From: a bacterium
GTDB lineage: Bacteria > Bacillota > Clostridia > Oscillospirales > Acutalibacteraceae
Direction: 5' to 3'
Length of the DNA: 39,878 nt
Assembly: GCA_020625875.1 (NCBI GenBank)
Contig: JAHLAX010000019.1
Location: 1-39,878 of the forward strand
Positions 8,483 through 16,335 of the stretch are shown in pieces; positions within the stretch are counted from its first letter, which is position 1; each line of letters starts with the position of its first letter. The position numbers and the translations under genes are program-made. A model generated the notes under the pieces. That model saw only the letters and a list, made by a program, of their open reading frames with translations. It did not search any database and had not been told where the DNA came from.

Positions 8483-9575
8483 AAAGTATGTCCTTTAGTA
8501 TAATTAAGGATTTTTCTCTTTCATTTTCTATCTGTTTGTTTGCATAAGAAAAATCAATTTTTTCATCGACCAGTCTCAGGTCGTCGTAATCTTTAAGAAT
8601 TCTGTTCTGAAGCCCTGTCAGGCTAAGAATACTGATATTGCGGCTTTCTGTATTGTTATTGGGAAGAATCTCAACAAAGTCAGTATTATAATTAATCGCG
8701 AAAGCCGTACCGTGAAACGAATCGGTGATTATCAGCGAAGCATTCTTAATATACGCGAGGAATTCTCCTAAATCGGGGCACAATATCAACTTTCCTTCTC
8801 GGCTTATTTGATGAAGTGACGGCGAAACTCTTATAAGCTTAAGCCCAAGCTTTTTAGCCGCGCGTTTTGCGTATTCACCGAGGCGCTTGTCGTTGTGAAT
8901 CTGATAAACAAGCACATAATCCTTTTTAGGTACTTCTTTTAAAACTTCTCCCCACTCATCCCTTGTAAGCAAAAGCGTAGGATCAAGCACTTGCGAGGAA
9001 CAAATTCCTACTTCGCGCAAATAATCAACAGCGTTGTTCTCGCGAACAGCTATGCTTTCATATAAAGAAAGATATTTCTTATAATTATCTTTAATATCTT
9101 CGTTTAGGCTCGTCTTGCCAAAGCTTGAGGCAAAGGCGGCTTTTCTACCGTTTTTTATAAAATTCAAACAATATGTAAAATCGACTTTTCCGTCAGCGGT
9201 TGGTCCCCAAACCTGATCGCTGCCCGTAATATAGATGTCAGCATCGGGCGGATTGCTTTTGAGTTGATTAGGCGAGAAATAAGGCCGTGTAAGCTTTAAA
9301 TGCTTCGTTCGCATTTTCGCGAATTTTTTCCCCGCAAAAAGACTCTCAGGTTGACGAAGCGCCAGATATGTCGCTTTTTTTATAGGATTGTTATTCCATT
9401 CGGGTTTTTGCTTTATGAGTGTTTTTTCAACGTTTTTATAATCTTCATCTGTGCGAATATAATCGATTATTTCACACTCGCAGCCCATTTTTTCAATAAT
9501 CTTTTGGGTCGCCATCGCCTGAAGCAAAGAACCGTAGTTTGATATTGCGTGGCGCGTAATTACCGCAGCTTTCAT
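8472..9575 (-). CDS. Polysaccharide pyruvyl transferase family protein
   Basis: A 367-residue CsaB/WcaK-type protein. These enzymes transfer pyruvate from phosphoenolpyruvate to a sugar hydroxyl pair, giving a negatively charged ketal on the polymer. Visible marks are the N-terminal YGSLLQAMATQKIIEKMGCE, the mid-protein DIYITGSDQVWGP, and the C-terminal ASLIITDSFHGTAFAINYNT, the GT-B-like nucleotide/PEP pocket motif of the family. There is no membrane segment, so it acts in the cytoplasm on the lipid-linked unit. The ATG overlaps the preceding GT4 stop by four bases. Some homologues have other or unknown acceptors, so pyruvylation of this polymer is a prediction. Confidence 0.88.
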   Translation of the reverse strand: MKAAVITRHAISNYGSLLQAMATQKIIEKMGCECEIIDYIRTDEDYKNVEKTLIKQKPEWNNNPIKKATYLALRQPESLFAGKKFAKMRTKHLKLTRPYFSPNQLKSNPPDADIYITGSDQVWGPTADGKVDFTYCLNFIKNGRKAAFASSFGKTSLNEDIKDNYKKYLSLYESIAVRENNAVDYLREVGICSSQVLDPTLLLTRDEWGEVLKEVPKKDYVLVYQIHNDKRLGEYAKRAAKKLGLKLIRVSPSLHQISREGKLILCPDLGEFLAYIKNASLIITDSFHGTAFAINYNTDFVEILPNNNTESRNISILSLTGLQNRILKDYDDLRLVDEKIDFSYANKQIENEREKSLIILKDILYGR

Positions 9576-10786
9576 TCTTTTACCTTTTCGTATACCTTTG
9601 ATAACATTTTATAGTGGCTTTCGGGCGTATATCGGTTTTTATAAAGACGAAGCGATTCTTCTTTCATTTTTTCGTACTCATCTGAATTCAAATGTTCAAA
9701 TTGTTCTATAGTGTGTCTTAAATCCTCAACACTGCCGCTTTCAAAAAGCAGACCGTTACCGCTGACCAACTCGGGAATACCGCCTATATCCGCGCCGATA
9801 ATCGGTCTTTTGAGACTAAGCGCCTCTATAGCGGCATACGGCCCGTTCTCGTACCATTCGGACGGCAACACAACTGCTTTAGCGTTACCAACCAAATCGT
9901 AGAGCTCCTGTCCGCTCTTGAAGCCGAACATTTTTATATTTGTGATGTTTTTTTCATTAATATAGTCTTCTATTTCCTTCTCTTTCGGGCCTGTCCCCAC
10001 AATATAAAGCGAAAACTCTCTTCCGATGGCTTTCGCCAGCGTCAAAACTCCTTTTTCTTCAGAAATGCGCCCGAAATACAGATAATATGTCTCGCTGTCG
10101 TCACGACGGTTTATTTTCTTAGGCACACTTTCAAAAAAATTCGGAATATATGTTAACCTATGAGGTTCAACGCCAAACTCAATAAATTTTTCTTTATAAA
10201 ACTCGCTGGGAGTTATTATCATATTAATTATGTCATAGCTTTTTCGGGCTCTGTGTACGCTACCCTCGGCAAAGTTAATTAAGCTTTTCGCTGCGGATTC
10301 TTTAACGCATTTATTCTTTAAACAATGCCTGAGTTTACCATCCTTGCAATCCTCACAGATTTTTCCGTGATGCATCAGTTTATAATTAAGACAAATCATC
10401 TTTAAGTCATGAGCCGTATAAACTGTCGGAATTTTATATTTTTTTATAACGTCCAGAATTGACGGCGAAATCTGATGCTGAAAATTATGGAGATGAATAA
10501 GGTCGGGCTCGGTATCCTTAACAAGCTTTTCAAATTTTTTTCTCGCTTCACCTGAATACACGATATTCCTGGCGATTCTCAGCTTTTCCATCGCTGAGCC
10601 GCCGCCTGAATAATCTGCGTTTTTTACAAAATAACCGCTGTATTCGGAATCAAAGTTTTTGTCATCCAGCATCGAAAAATCAATTACGGTATGACCGTGA
10701 TCCTCAAGCAACTTCTTGAGAGCGAAGTAATAAGTCTCACATCCGCCTTTTATATAATAAAATTTGTTTACCATCAAAATTTTCAT
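9572..10786 (-). CDS. Family 4 glycosyltransferase with Cys-rich insert
   Basis: A 404-residue GT-B glycosyltransferase. The N-terminal domain begins MKILMVNKFYYIKGGCETYY, with the Gly-rich acceptor-side loop. The C-terminal domain has YFGRISEEKGVLTLAKAIG and the donor-binding Glu pair in PSEWYENGPYAAIEAL (E-x7-E). Between residues about 130 and 165 there is a Cys-rich stretch, ICEDCKDGKLRHCLKNKC, preceded by MICLNYK; it recurs in a subgroup of GT4 enzymes and may be a metal or structural site. It should add a sugar early in repeat-unit assembly. ATG 10786 lies 4 bases after the stop of the next upstream GT4 gene. Confidence 0.92.
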   Translation of the reverse strand: MKILMVNKFYYIKGGCETYYFALKKLLEDHGHTVIDFSMLDDKNFDSEYSGYFVKNADYSGGGSAMEKLRIARNIVYSGEARKKFEKLVKDTEPDLIHLHNFQHQISPSILDVIKKYKIPTVYTAHDLKMICLNYKLMHHGKICEDCKDGKLRHCLKNKCVKESAAKSLINFAEGSVHRARKSYDIINMIITPSEFYKEKFIEFGVEPHRLTYIPNFFESVPKKINRRDDSETYYLYFGRISEEKGVLTLAKAIGREFSLYIVGTGPKEKEIEDYINEKNITNIKMFGFKSGQELYDLVGNAKAVVLPSEWYENGPYAAIEALSLKRPIIGADIGGIPELVSGNGLLFESGSVEDLRHTIEQFEHLNSDEYEKMKEESLRLYKNRYTPESHYKMLSKVYEKVKE

Positions 10787-10790
10787 ATTA

Positions 10791-11924
10791 TCACTTTTTA
10801 TATAGCTTTAATGTTTCGGCGGCAACGTTATCCCAGTTGTATTTTTTGAGGATATAATCCGCCACCTGAGTTTTATACTTATTAACAAGCTCCTCGTTAT
10901 CGCAAAGCAGCTGAAGTTTTTCGCGCAAATCCTCGGTATCGCCTTTTTTAAAAAGCACCGCCTTATCTTCAACAACATCGGCGCACTCGCCTATATCGCT
11001 GACAAGACAGCAATTGCCGTAGCTCATCGCCTCCAGCAAGCTGAGCGGCATTCCCTCGAGATCGCTGGGGAGCGTATATACAAAGGCATTTGAATATAGC
11101 TCCGAAAGAAGCTGTCCCTCCACAAAACCTGTGAACACTATGCGCTCATCGTCGGACGCAAGCGCTTTTATCCCTTTTTCAAAGTCGCTTGTGTCTGAGC
11201 TTCCACCCGCTATAACGAGCTTTTTGTCGGTTTTTACTTTTTTAAACGCGTTTATTAAATAAACCAATCCCTTTTCGGGAACAAGTCTGCCCAAAAAAAG
11301 AATGTATTTGTCCTTATCGAGATCGAATACATCCTTGATAAGCTCAGGAGAGAACAGCTCGGGGCGGTTTACGCCGTTGGGGATAAACACTGTATCACGG
11401 TTATATGTATCCTCAAAATATTTTTTGACTCCCTCGCTGAGAACAATTATTTCGTCGGCAAATCTGACGGCGTTCTTTTCGCCCGACATTATATATTTGC
11501 TCGCGAATTTGCCCCACTTCGCGCGCTGATGGTCCAATCCGTGGACTGTGACAACAACCTTTTTTCTGAAAAGCTTCGGCATCCAGCACATAAACGCGGG
11601 ACCCTCGGCGTGGATATGAACAACATCAAAACGCCCAAAAGCGCATTTTATCGACGCGACTACAGAGGAGCTCACTGCGGCAAGCCCCTTTTTGTCGATA
11701 GTTAAAACTTTTTTTATGCGAACGCCCTTGTAGAACCTGGGCTGTTTCTTTTGAAAATCACTTCCGCCGATATGCCTGCCCGAACGGTTGTAACAGGTTA
11801 CACTGTGCCCCAAAGCAACCAGCCTAGAGGACAGCTCGCCTACAACCATCTCTACGCCGCCCTCACGTGAGGGGACGCGTTTATGCCCAAACATAGCGAT
11901 TTTCAGAGGAGTGTTATCTTTCAT
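10791..11924 (-). CDS. Family 4 glycosyltransferase, probably the second sugar
   Basis: A 377-residue GT-B enzyme. It starts with IAMFGHKRVPSREGGVEMVV, typical of capsule GT4 enzymes that act just after the initiating transferase. The donor domain shows LFLGRLVPEKGLVYLINAF and SDLEGMPLSLLEAMSYG with the E-x7-E pair. Encoded two bases after the initiating sugar-phosphate transferase, it is the natural candidate to add the second residue to undecaprenyl-diphosphate-sugar. No membrane segments are seen; it probably sits on the inner face through contacts with membrane partners. Sugar specificity is not readable. Confidence 0.92.
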   Translation of the reverse strand: MKDNTPLKIAMFGHKRVPSREGGVEMVVGELSSRLVALGHSVTCYNRSGRHIGGSDFQKKQPRFYKGVRIKKVLTIDKKGLAAVSSSVVASIKCAFGRFDVVHIHAEGPAFMCWMPKLFRKKVVVTVHGLDHQRAKWGKFASKYIMSGEKNAVRFADEIIVLSEGVKKYFEDTYNRDTVFIPNGVNRPELFSPELIKDVFDLDKDKYILFLGRLVPEKGLVYLINAFKKVKTDKKLVIAGGSSDTSDFEKGIKALASDDERIVFTGFVEGQLLSELYSNAFVYTLPSDLEGMPLSLLEAMSYGNCCLVSDIGECADVVEDKAVLFKKGDTEDLREKLQLLCDNEELVNKYKTQVADYILKKYNWDNVAAETLKLYKK

Positions 11925-11926
11925 TA

Positions 11927-13384
11927 TTACATAGACCCTTCCCGTTTGAAAACGGAAACTACCGTCTTAAAGAGAATTTTAATGTCGAGTATAATTCTCC
12001 ATTCACGTATATATTGAGTGTCAAGCTTTACCACTTCTTCAAAATCTGTGATTTTGCTTCGTCCGCTGACCTGCCACATACCCGTGATACCGGGCTTGAT
12101 AGCGAGACGCGCGCGGTGGTGAAGCTCGTATTTTTCCCATTCGTCAAGCGTAGGCGGACGTGTGCCTACCAAACTCATATCGCCCTTTAAGACATTCAAA
12201 AACTGAGGACATTCGTCAATCGACAACGCTCTGAGCCATCCTCCAAGACCTTTTTTAATAGTTCCGTCGGGCAGCTTTTTGCAGCCGATTATACGCTCAT
12301 CATACTCGATTTTGAACATCATACCGTCTTTTACACGGTTTTTATCCATAAGCTCCTGCTTGCGGTCTTCCGCGTCGGTATACATTGTTCTGAATTTATA
12401 CAATTCGAATTTTTTTCCGTTTTTTCCGACTCTGATTTGTTTAAAAAACACAGGTCCCGGGGATTTAATCTTTATCATAGGCGCAATAAAAATAAAAAGT
12501 ATGCCCGTGATAATACAGCCGATAAATCCGCCGATAATATCAGCGAGTCTTTTGACGACAAGCTGCCATGTAGCGGCGTAGTTCAGGCTGGTGGTAACAA
12601 CCGAATAGCCGCCGATTCTCTCGACAATCTGGCTCTGCTTGCCGACCTTATCAGTGTCAAAAATGCGCGTATGAATCGCGAGCCCCATTGTTTCAAACTC
12701 GCTTATCAGCTCTGCGGGATAATATTCATCTCTCTGAAAGTCGACGAAAACCTCATCAACCCATCTTCGGCACACATAGTCGGCAGCGGATTTTTCATCC
12801 CCCACAACTTCTACGCCTTCGATAAATTTTCCCGTCATATTTTCATCAGAGATAATAATCCCCGCGATGGTAAAGCCCTCGGTATCTCCTTTGAGGAGCT
12901 TTTGAACTGTCTGTCGGGCGTTTGCTTTAGTTGTAACGACCAGCATTGAACGGTTCTTTTTATTCTTTAGTCTTTTTCTGATTACTTTTTTTGCGCAGAT
13001 TCGCGCACAATAGCTTGTAACCATAAAGAACATCAGGGTAATCAGCGATCTGTTTCGAATACCCTCGATAAAGCTCTCTCCCAATACATAATAGAAGAAA
13101 AGAGCTACCAGAAACACCAGAACCGAATAGGTGAAAACGCTCACCAGCTCTCGCCAGTAACCTCGTTCAAGTATATTGTTATAAGCTTTTGAAAAGATTG
13201 AAACCAAAAGCGCCGTCACATTGAGAATAATTATTAATTTGTAGTAGTCCTCGCCTGGCATCTTATATGACAGAAACCGACGCGCGACAAAATATGTAAA
13301 TACAAAGGATATATTCATACAAAATATATCCGATATCAGGAAATAAAGGTGCTGAATCAGCCCTCTCGTTCCTTTTTGATACAT
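11927..13384 (-). CDS. Initiating undecaprenyl-phosphate sugar-phosphate transferase (WbaP/CpsE type)
   Basis: A 485-residue polyisoprenyl-phosphate hexose-1-phosphate transferase that loads the first sugar-phosphate onto undecaprenyl phosphate. The N-terminal 130 residues form four hydrophobic segments. A central CoA-binding-like Rossmann region (MLVVTTKANARQTV) follows, then one more membrane segment at about 285-305. The catalytic C-terminal domain has KIKSPGPVFFKQIRVGKNGK, ELYKFRTMYTDAED, SIDECPQFLNVLKGDMSLVG and the terminal PGITGMWQVSGRS, as in bacterial sugar transferases. The full length matches the long (WbaP/CpsE) class. It lies 19 bases after the kinase gene, so the operon order CpsC-CpsD-CpsE is classic. 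Confidence 0.95.
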   Translation of the reverse strand: MYQKGTRGLIQHLYFLISDIFCMNISFVFTYFVARRFLSYKMPGEDYYKLIIILNVTALLVSIFSKAYNNILERGYWRELVSVFTYSVLVFLVALFFYYVLGESFIEGIRNRSLITLMFFMVTSYCARICAKKVIRKRLKNKKNRSMLVVTTKANARQTVQKLLKGDTEGFTIAGIIISDENMTGKFIEGVEVVGDEKSAADYVCRRWVDEVFVDFQRDEYYPAELISEFETMGLAIHTRIFDTDKVGKQSQIVERIGGYSVVTTSLNYAATWQLVVKRLADIIGGFIGCIITGILFIFIAPMIKIKSPGPVFFKQIRVGKNGKKFELYKFRTMYTDAEDRKQELMDKNRVKDGMMFKIEYDERIIGCKKLPDGTIKKGLGGWLRALSIDECPQFLNVLKGDMSLVGTRPPTLDEWEKYELHHRARLAIKPGITGMWQVSGRSKITDFEEVVKLDTQYIREWRIILDIKILFKTVVSVFKREGSM

Positions 13385-13403
13385 AAAACTTCCGCCTTAA
13401 AAA

Positions 13404-14117
13404 TTAATAAATCTGGGATCTGTAGTAGGTTGAGCGTCTGGCTCTGTAGAGATAATATCCGCCTTTCGCGGTTTCAAGAGTAGGAATCTGGTTGACTATA
13501 ATTCCGAGGATTTTTGCGTTGTTGCGCTTGAGCGTATCAACCGCTTTGTTGAGCTCGGGATATGTCGTATCCTTGTGTTTGGTTACAAGCACAACGCCGT
13601 CGCTCAGACTGATAATCGGGATTACGTCGATAACCATATTTACGGGAGGTGTATCAAACAGAATGTAATCATACTTATCCTCAAGCTCTTTAACCATCTG
13701 CTTCATACTTTCACTTGAAAGTAGCTCCGACGGGTTAGGAGGAATTGCTCCGAATGTAATTATGTCAAGGTTTTCGTTTTCGGTATGGCTTATCGCCTGC
13801 TCGAGCGTACATTCCTCGGTGAGGTAGTTCGCGAGTCCGTAGTCATTTTTGATATCAAAAAAGGTATGAATAGTCGGTCGGCGAAGGTCGCAATCTATAA
13901 CAAGGACCTTGGCGTCAACCTGTTGAGCCAAAGCTATAGAAACATTAACGGCTGTAGTGGTTTTTCCCTCGCTTTTATAAGGGCTCGTTATAATAATCTT
14001 TTTGCTTCCCTTTTTAATTACTGAGTATACAAGATTTGTTCTCGCCTTTTTATAAGCCTCTGTAACCTGAAACTCCAAGGCACGGCTTCTTTTTTCGGTG
14101 TTTTTCTTTTTAGCCAT
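13404..14117 (-). CDS. cpsD: CpsD/CapB-type tyrosine autokinase
   Basis: A cytoplasmic BY-kinase controlling capsule chain length and export. SPYKSEGKTTTAVN is Walker A, VLVIDCDLRRPT Walker A', and YDYILFDTPPV Walker B. The C-terminus is a Tyr cluster (GGYYLYRARRSTYYRSQIY, six Tyr) that would be the autophosphorylation tail. I prefer ATG 14117, giving 237 residues beginning MAKKKNTEK, because GAGG lies 6 bases upstream; an in-frame GTG at 14129 is possible. It overlaps the Wzz/CpsC gene by 8 bases, and the two should form the usual kinase-plus-activator pair. No CpsB-type phosphatase gene is adjacent, which is unusual for streptococcal-style systems. Confidence 0.94.
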   Translation of the reverse strand: MAKKKNTEKRSRALEFQVTEAYKKARTNLVYSVIKKGSKKIIITSPYKSEGKTTTAVNVSIALAQQVDAKVLVIDCDLRRPTIHTFFDIKNDYGLANYLTEECTLEQAISHTENENLDIITFGAIPPNPSELLSSESMKQMVKELEDKYDYILFDTPPVNMVIDVIPIISLSDGVVLVTKHKDTTYPELNKAVDTLKRNNAKILGIIVNQIPTLETAKGGYYLYRARRSTYYRSQIY

Positions 14118-14883
14118 TTTTTGCCTCACTTTCTTCCGTTTCGGATTTTTCTGTCTCGGGATTGATATTCAGAATTATTTTTTGTCCAGCGAAATCAGGA
14201 ATAGCCGAAAGAATCGGAATGGAGTTGATTTCGGTCATATCGGGATTATACTTAACTTTATTATCGAGCGCTTCTCTGACAAAAACATAAACAAGCGCTA
14301 ACAAAAATCCTATAATCGCCGCGATAATCGTGTTTCGCGTAACGTTCGGCGACGACGGATAGGTCGGTATGGTGGCGTTATCAACTATACGAAGCTCCGT
14401 GTTGTCCTTAAGCGACGAGATAATACCGGGGGCAACATCAGCCACGCTGTCCGCTATCAACTTCGCCTCTGTCGGTGTTTTTGCCGTAACTTTGGCGGTA
14501 AAAACCTCGGTCTCGTTATCGGCGTCGCTGTAAAACTCTACCATATTATTAAGCTGGTTTGCTGTGTATTTTCCGTCGAGATTCTGCGAAAGCTTATCGT
14601 TGAAATTATTGGTTTCGAGCATCGCGATATATGTGCCTACAAGCGACGTCGCGAGGTTATGGGCACTCAGGTCGCTGTAGGAGTTATCTCCTTTGACAGA
14701 GGTTTCTACATAAAGCTTAACCGAAGCGGTGTATGTTTTGGCTATAAACAGCTTTGAGTATCCGAACGCCACTACGCCGAAAACGAGCGCTGTAACTATC
14801 ATTATCCACAAGCCCTGTTTGAATATCTGAAATATATCCTTAAGCGATATTTCATAGCCTTCTTTTTTCTCTGTATTATCCAT
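14110..14883 (-). CDS. cpsC: Wzz/CpsC-type chain-length determinant and kinase activator
   Basis: A 257-residue membrane protein with a transmembrane helix near residues 22-45 and a second near 183-203. Between them is an extracellular Wzz domain (YTASVKLYVETSV, then RIVDNATIPTYPSSPNV just before the second helix, the Pro-rich Wzz motif). The short cytoplasmic tail is acidic and probably contacts the CpsD kinase encoded next. It is the first gene of the operon: ATG 14883 has an AGAGGTG ribosome site and lies about 45 bases downstream of a good promoter. Length and topology fit Gram-positive CpsC/YwqC rather than enterobacterial Wzz. Confidence 0.93.
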   Translation of the reverse strand: MDNTEKKEGYEISLKDIFQIFKQGLWIMIVTALVFGVVAFGYSKLFIAKTYTASVKLYVETSVKGDNSYSDLSAHNLATSLVGTYIAMLETNNFNDKLSQNLDGKYTANQLNNMVEFYSDADNETEVFTAKVTAKTPTEAKLIADSVADVAPGIISSLKDNTELRIVDNATIPTYPSSPNVTRNTIIAAIIGFLLALVYVFVREALDNKVKYNPDMTEINSIPILSAIPDFAGQKIILNINPETEKSETEESEAKNG

Positions 14884-14928
14884 AAGAACAACACCTCTTT
14901 TTAAAAATTTCCATACATATACAGATTA

Positions 14929-14957
14929 ACTATACTACAAAAACAAACTTTATGCAA
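14929..14957 (-). promoter_or_regulatory. Sigma-A-like promoter of the polysaccharide operon
   Basis: On the minus strand the -35 is TTGCAT (14952-14957) and the -10 is TATAGT (14929-14934), with a 17-base spacer. It is the only good promoter seen ahead of the 14-gene operon. The start of transcription would be near 14922, giving a leader of about 40 bases. Confidence 0.7.
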
Positions 14958-15004
14958 CAATTTTCACTAAGAAATGTTTCCCAAAATTAATAAGTTGAAC
15001 ATTC

Positions 15005-15033
15005 TTTACTTTTATTTTTCGTTATGGTATAAT
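15005..15033 (+). promoter_or_regulatory. Sigma-A-like promoter of the sortase cassette
   Basis: TTTACT (15005-15010), 17-base spacer, TATAAT (15028-15033), followed by the TTG-started gene at 15072 with a GGGAGG ribosome site. It is divergent from the polysaccharide promoter, with about 47 bases between the two -35 boxes. A loose inverted repeat (AATGTTTC at 14973-14980, GAACATT at 14997-15003) lies between them. Confidence 0.72.
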
Positions 15034-15071
15034 TGCTGAGTATGACAATAGTTAAATAGGGAGGTTTTTTC

Positions 15072-15641
15072 TTGAAAAGGTTTTCCGCTTTTTTACTCGC
15101 TTTGTTTATGGTTGCGATATTATGTACAACCGTATTCGCCGCGGGAATCAATTCCGCCGAACAAAGTGTTCTGCAAAATATGAGAACGCCCGCGAATATG
15201 AAAGGAAATATGGTGTATGTTCCTGTCGCGTATATTAATCAGGCAGAAGCTCATTTCAACACTATTGATATGACATCCGAGCAGGCGGACAAAATCAACG
15301 GAATAATAAACGAAGGACGCTCTTTTTTGGAAAACACAGGTAAAGGCTCAATCAAAGACCTTTCTGCCTCACAAAAAAGAACCCTGCTCGCTTACGCGAG
15401 CGCGGCCGCGGATGTTCTGAAGCTAACCGCCGCGGCATTCTCCGACGATACAAGAATTAAAATCACAACAAAAGACGGCGCTGTTGTAATGGACGAGAGC
15501 GACAATATTATCAAAACAACAGGTTTTTCGTCTATCGCGGTCCCGATAACAATGGGAGTTTCGCTTCTGATTACTTTCGCCGCCGCGTCTATAGGCGTTA
15601 TAATAATAAAGAAAAGAGAGCCGGCAAATGAAAAAAACTAA
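15072..15641 (+). CDS. Secreted protein with C-terminal sorting-like tail, probable partner of the adjacent sortase
   Basis: I do not recognise a named family. The 189-residue protein has a signal peptide (residues 1 to about 23, ending VFAAG) and a mature helical-looking region. Near the C-terminus comes an IIKTTG motif (146-151), a hydrophobic stretch 153-179 and a basic tail KKREPANEKN. This is the layout of a sortase sorting signal (pentapeptide, membrane span, positive tail), with IKTTG standing where LPxTG would be. The start is TTG at 15072 with GGGAGG 7 bases upstream. The coding region overlaps the sortase gene by 14 bases, a strong sign that they work together. Alternatively it may simply be a membrane-anchored accessory protein. 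Confidence 0.8.
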   Translation: MKRFSAFLLALFMVAILCTTVFAAGINSAEQSVLQNMRTPANMKGNMVYVPVAYINQAEAHFNTIDMTSEQADKINGIINEGRSFLENTGKGSIKDLSASQKRTLLAYASAAADVLKLTAAAFSDDTRIKITTKDGAVVMDESDNIIKTTGFSSIAVPITMGVSLLITFAAASIGVIIIKKREPANEKN

Positions 15642-16323
15642 AAGCGGTAAAGCTCTTAAACGAAGAAAAAGAATCGTTAGGTTTATAAAACATTTTGTGC
15701 TTGCTCCTATTTTGGTTTGCGCGCTTCTCTTTGGAGTTGTCGCCGCGATGACCGCCCCGTTTATATCGGATATATTTTCAATCGGCAATATGTTTTTGCA
15801 AAATGATGAATCGAGCTTTTCAAAATCATATGAAAACATCTTTACTCCGAGCATCAATTCTGGCGATACTGTAAACGCGGAGGACGTTGAGTATCCGTCA
15901 ATTGATAAGCAATTCGGCAAGCTCGAAATCAAGAGCTGCGGTATTGAAGCAAAATTGTTCTTCGGCGACAGTTCTATCGCTCTGCGCAACGGCGTCGGAG
16001 TATACGCGGGAAGTTTCATCCCCGGCTACGGCAAAACTATTCTCGTCACAGGTCATAACAATACATATTTCAACGGACTAAAAAAAATAAAAGCAGGCGA
16101 TTCGGTAAAAATTCGCACAAGCTACGGTAACTACGAATACAAAATAATCAATACCAAAATAGCGAAAGCAACCGACAAAACCACATATGATTTAAACGCT
16201 GACCGAGAGAATCTGATTATGTACACCTGTTACCCGTTTGATGAGCTGGGGCTTACTGACCAGCGTTTCTTCGTATACGGCGAAAAGGTTTCGGGCCCTG
16301 TTATTACGGGCGTTTATGAATAA
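15628..16323 (+). CDS. Sortase, probably class D
   Basis: A 231-residue membrane-anchored cysteine transpeptidase that joins surface proteins to the cell wall or to each other. It has a basic N-terminus, one membrane helix (about 22-45), then the sortase beta-barrel. The catalytic triad is visible: His143 in VTGHNNTYF, Cys201 in LIMYTCYPF and Arg213 in TDQRFFVYGE. The YTCYPF form of the TLxTC motif and the lack of a C-terminal membrane helix favour class D over class C. It overlaps the upstream secreted-protein gene and is followed after 12 bases by a membrane-protein gene. No housekeeping LPxTG substrates are seen in the window, so its targets are inferred. Confidence 0.92.
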   Translation: MKKTKSGKALKRRKRIVRFIKHFVLAPILVCALLFGVVAAMTAPFISDIFSIGNMFLQNDESSFSKSYENIFTPSINSGDTVNAEDVEYPSIDKQFGKLEIKSCGIEAKLFFGDSSIALRNGVGVYAGSFIPGYGKTILVTGHNNTYFNGLKKIKAGDSVKIRTSYGNYEYKIINTKIAKATDKTTYDLNADRENLIMYTCYPFDELGLTDQRFFVYGEKVSGPVITGVYE

Positions 16324-16335
16324 GGAAGGTGCGAT

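Noticed and set aside
15423..16019. 198-codon minus-strand frame across the sortase genes
   Set aside because: It is antisense to two overlapping real genes with clear motifs.
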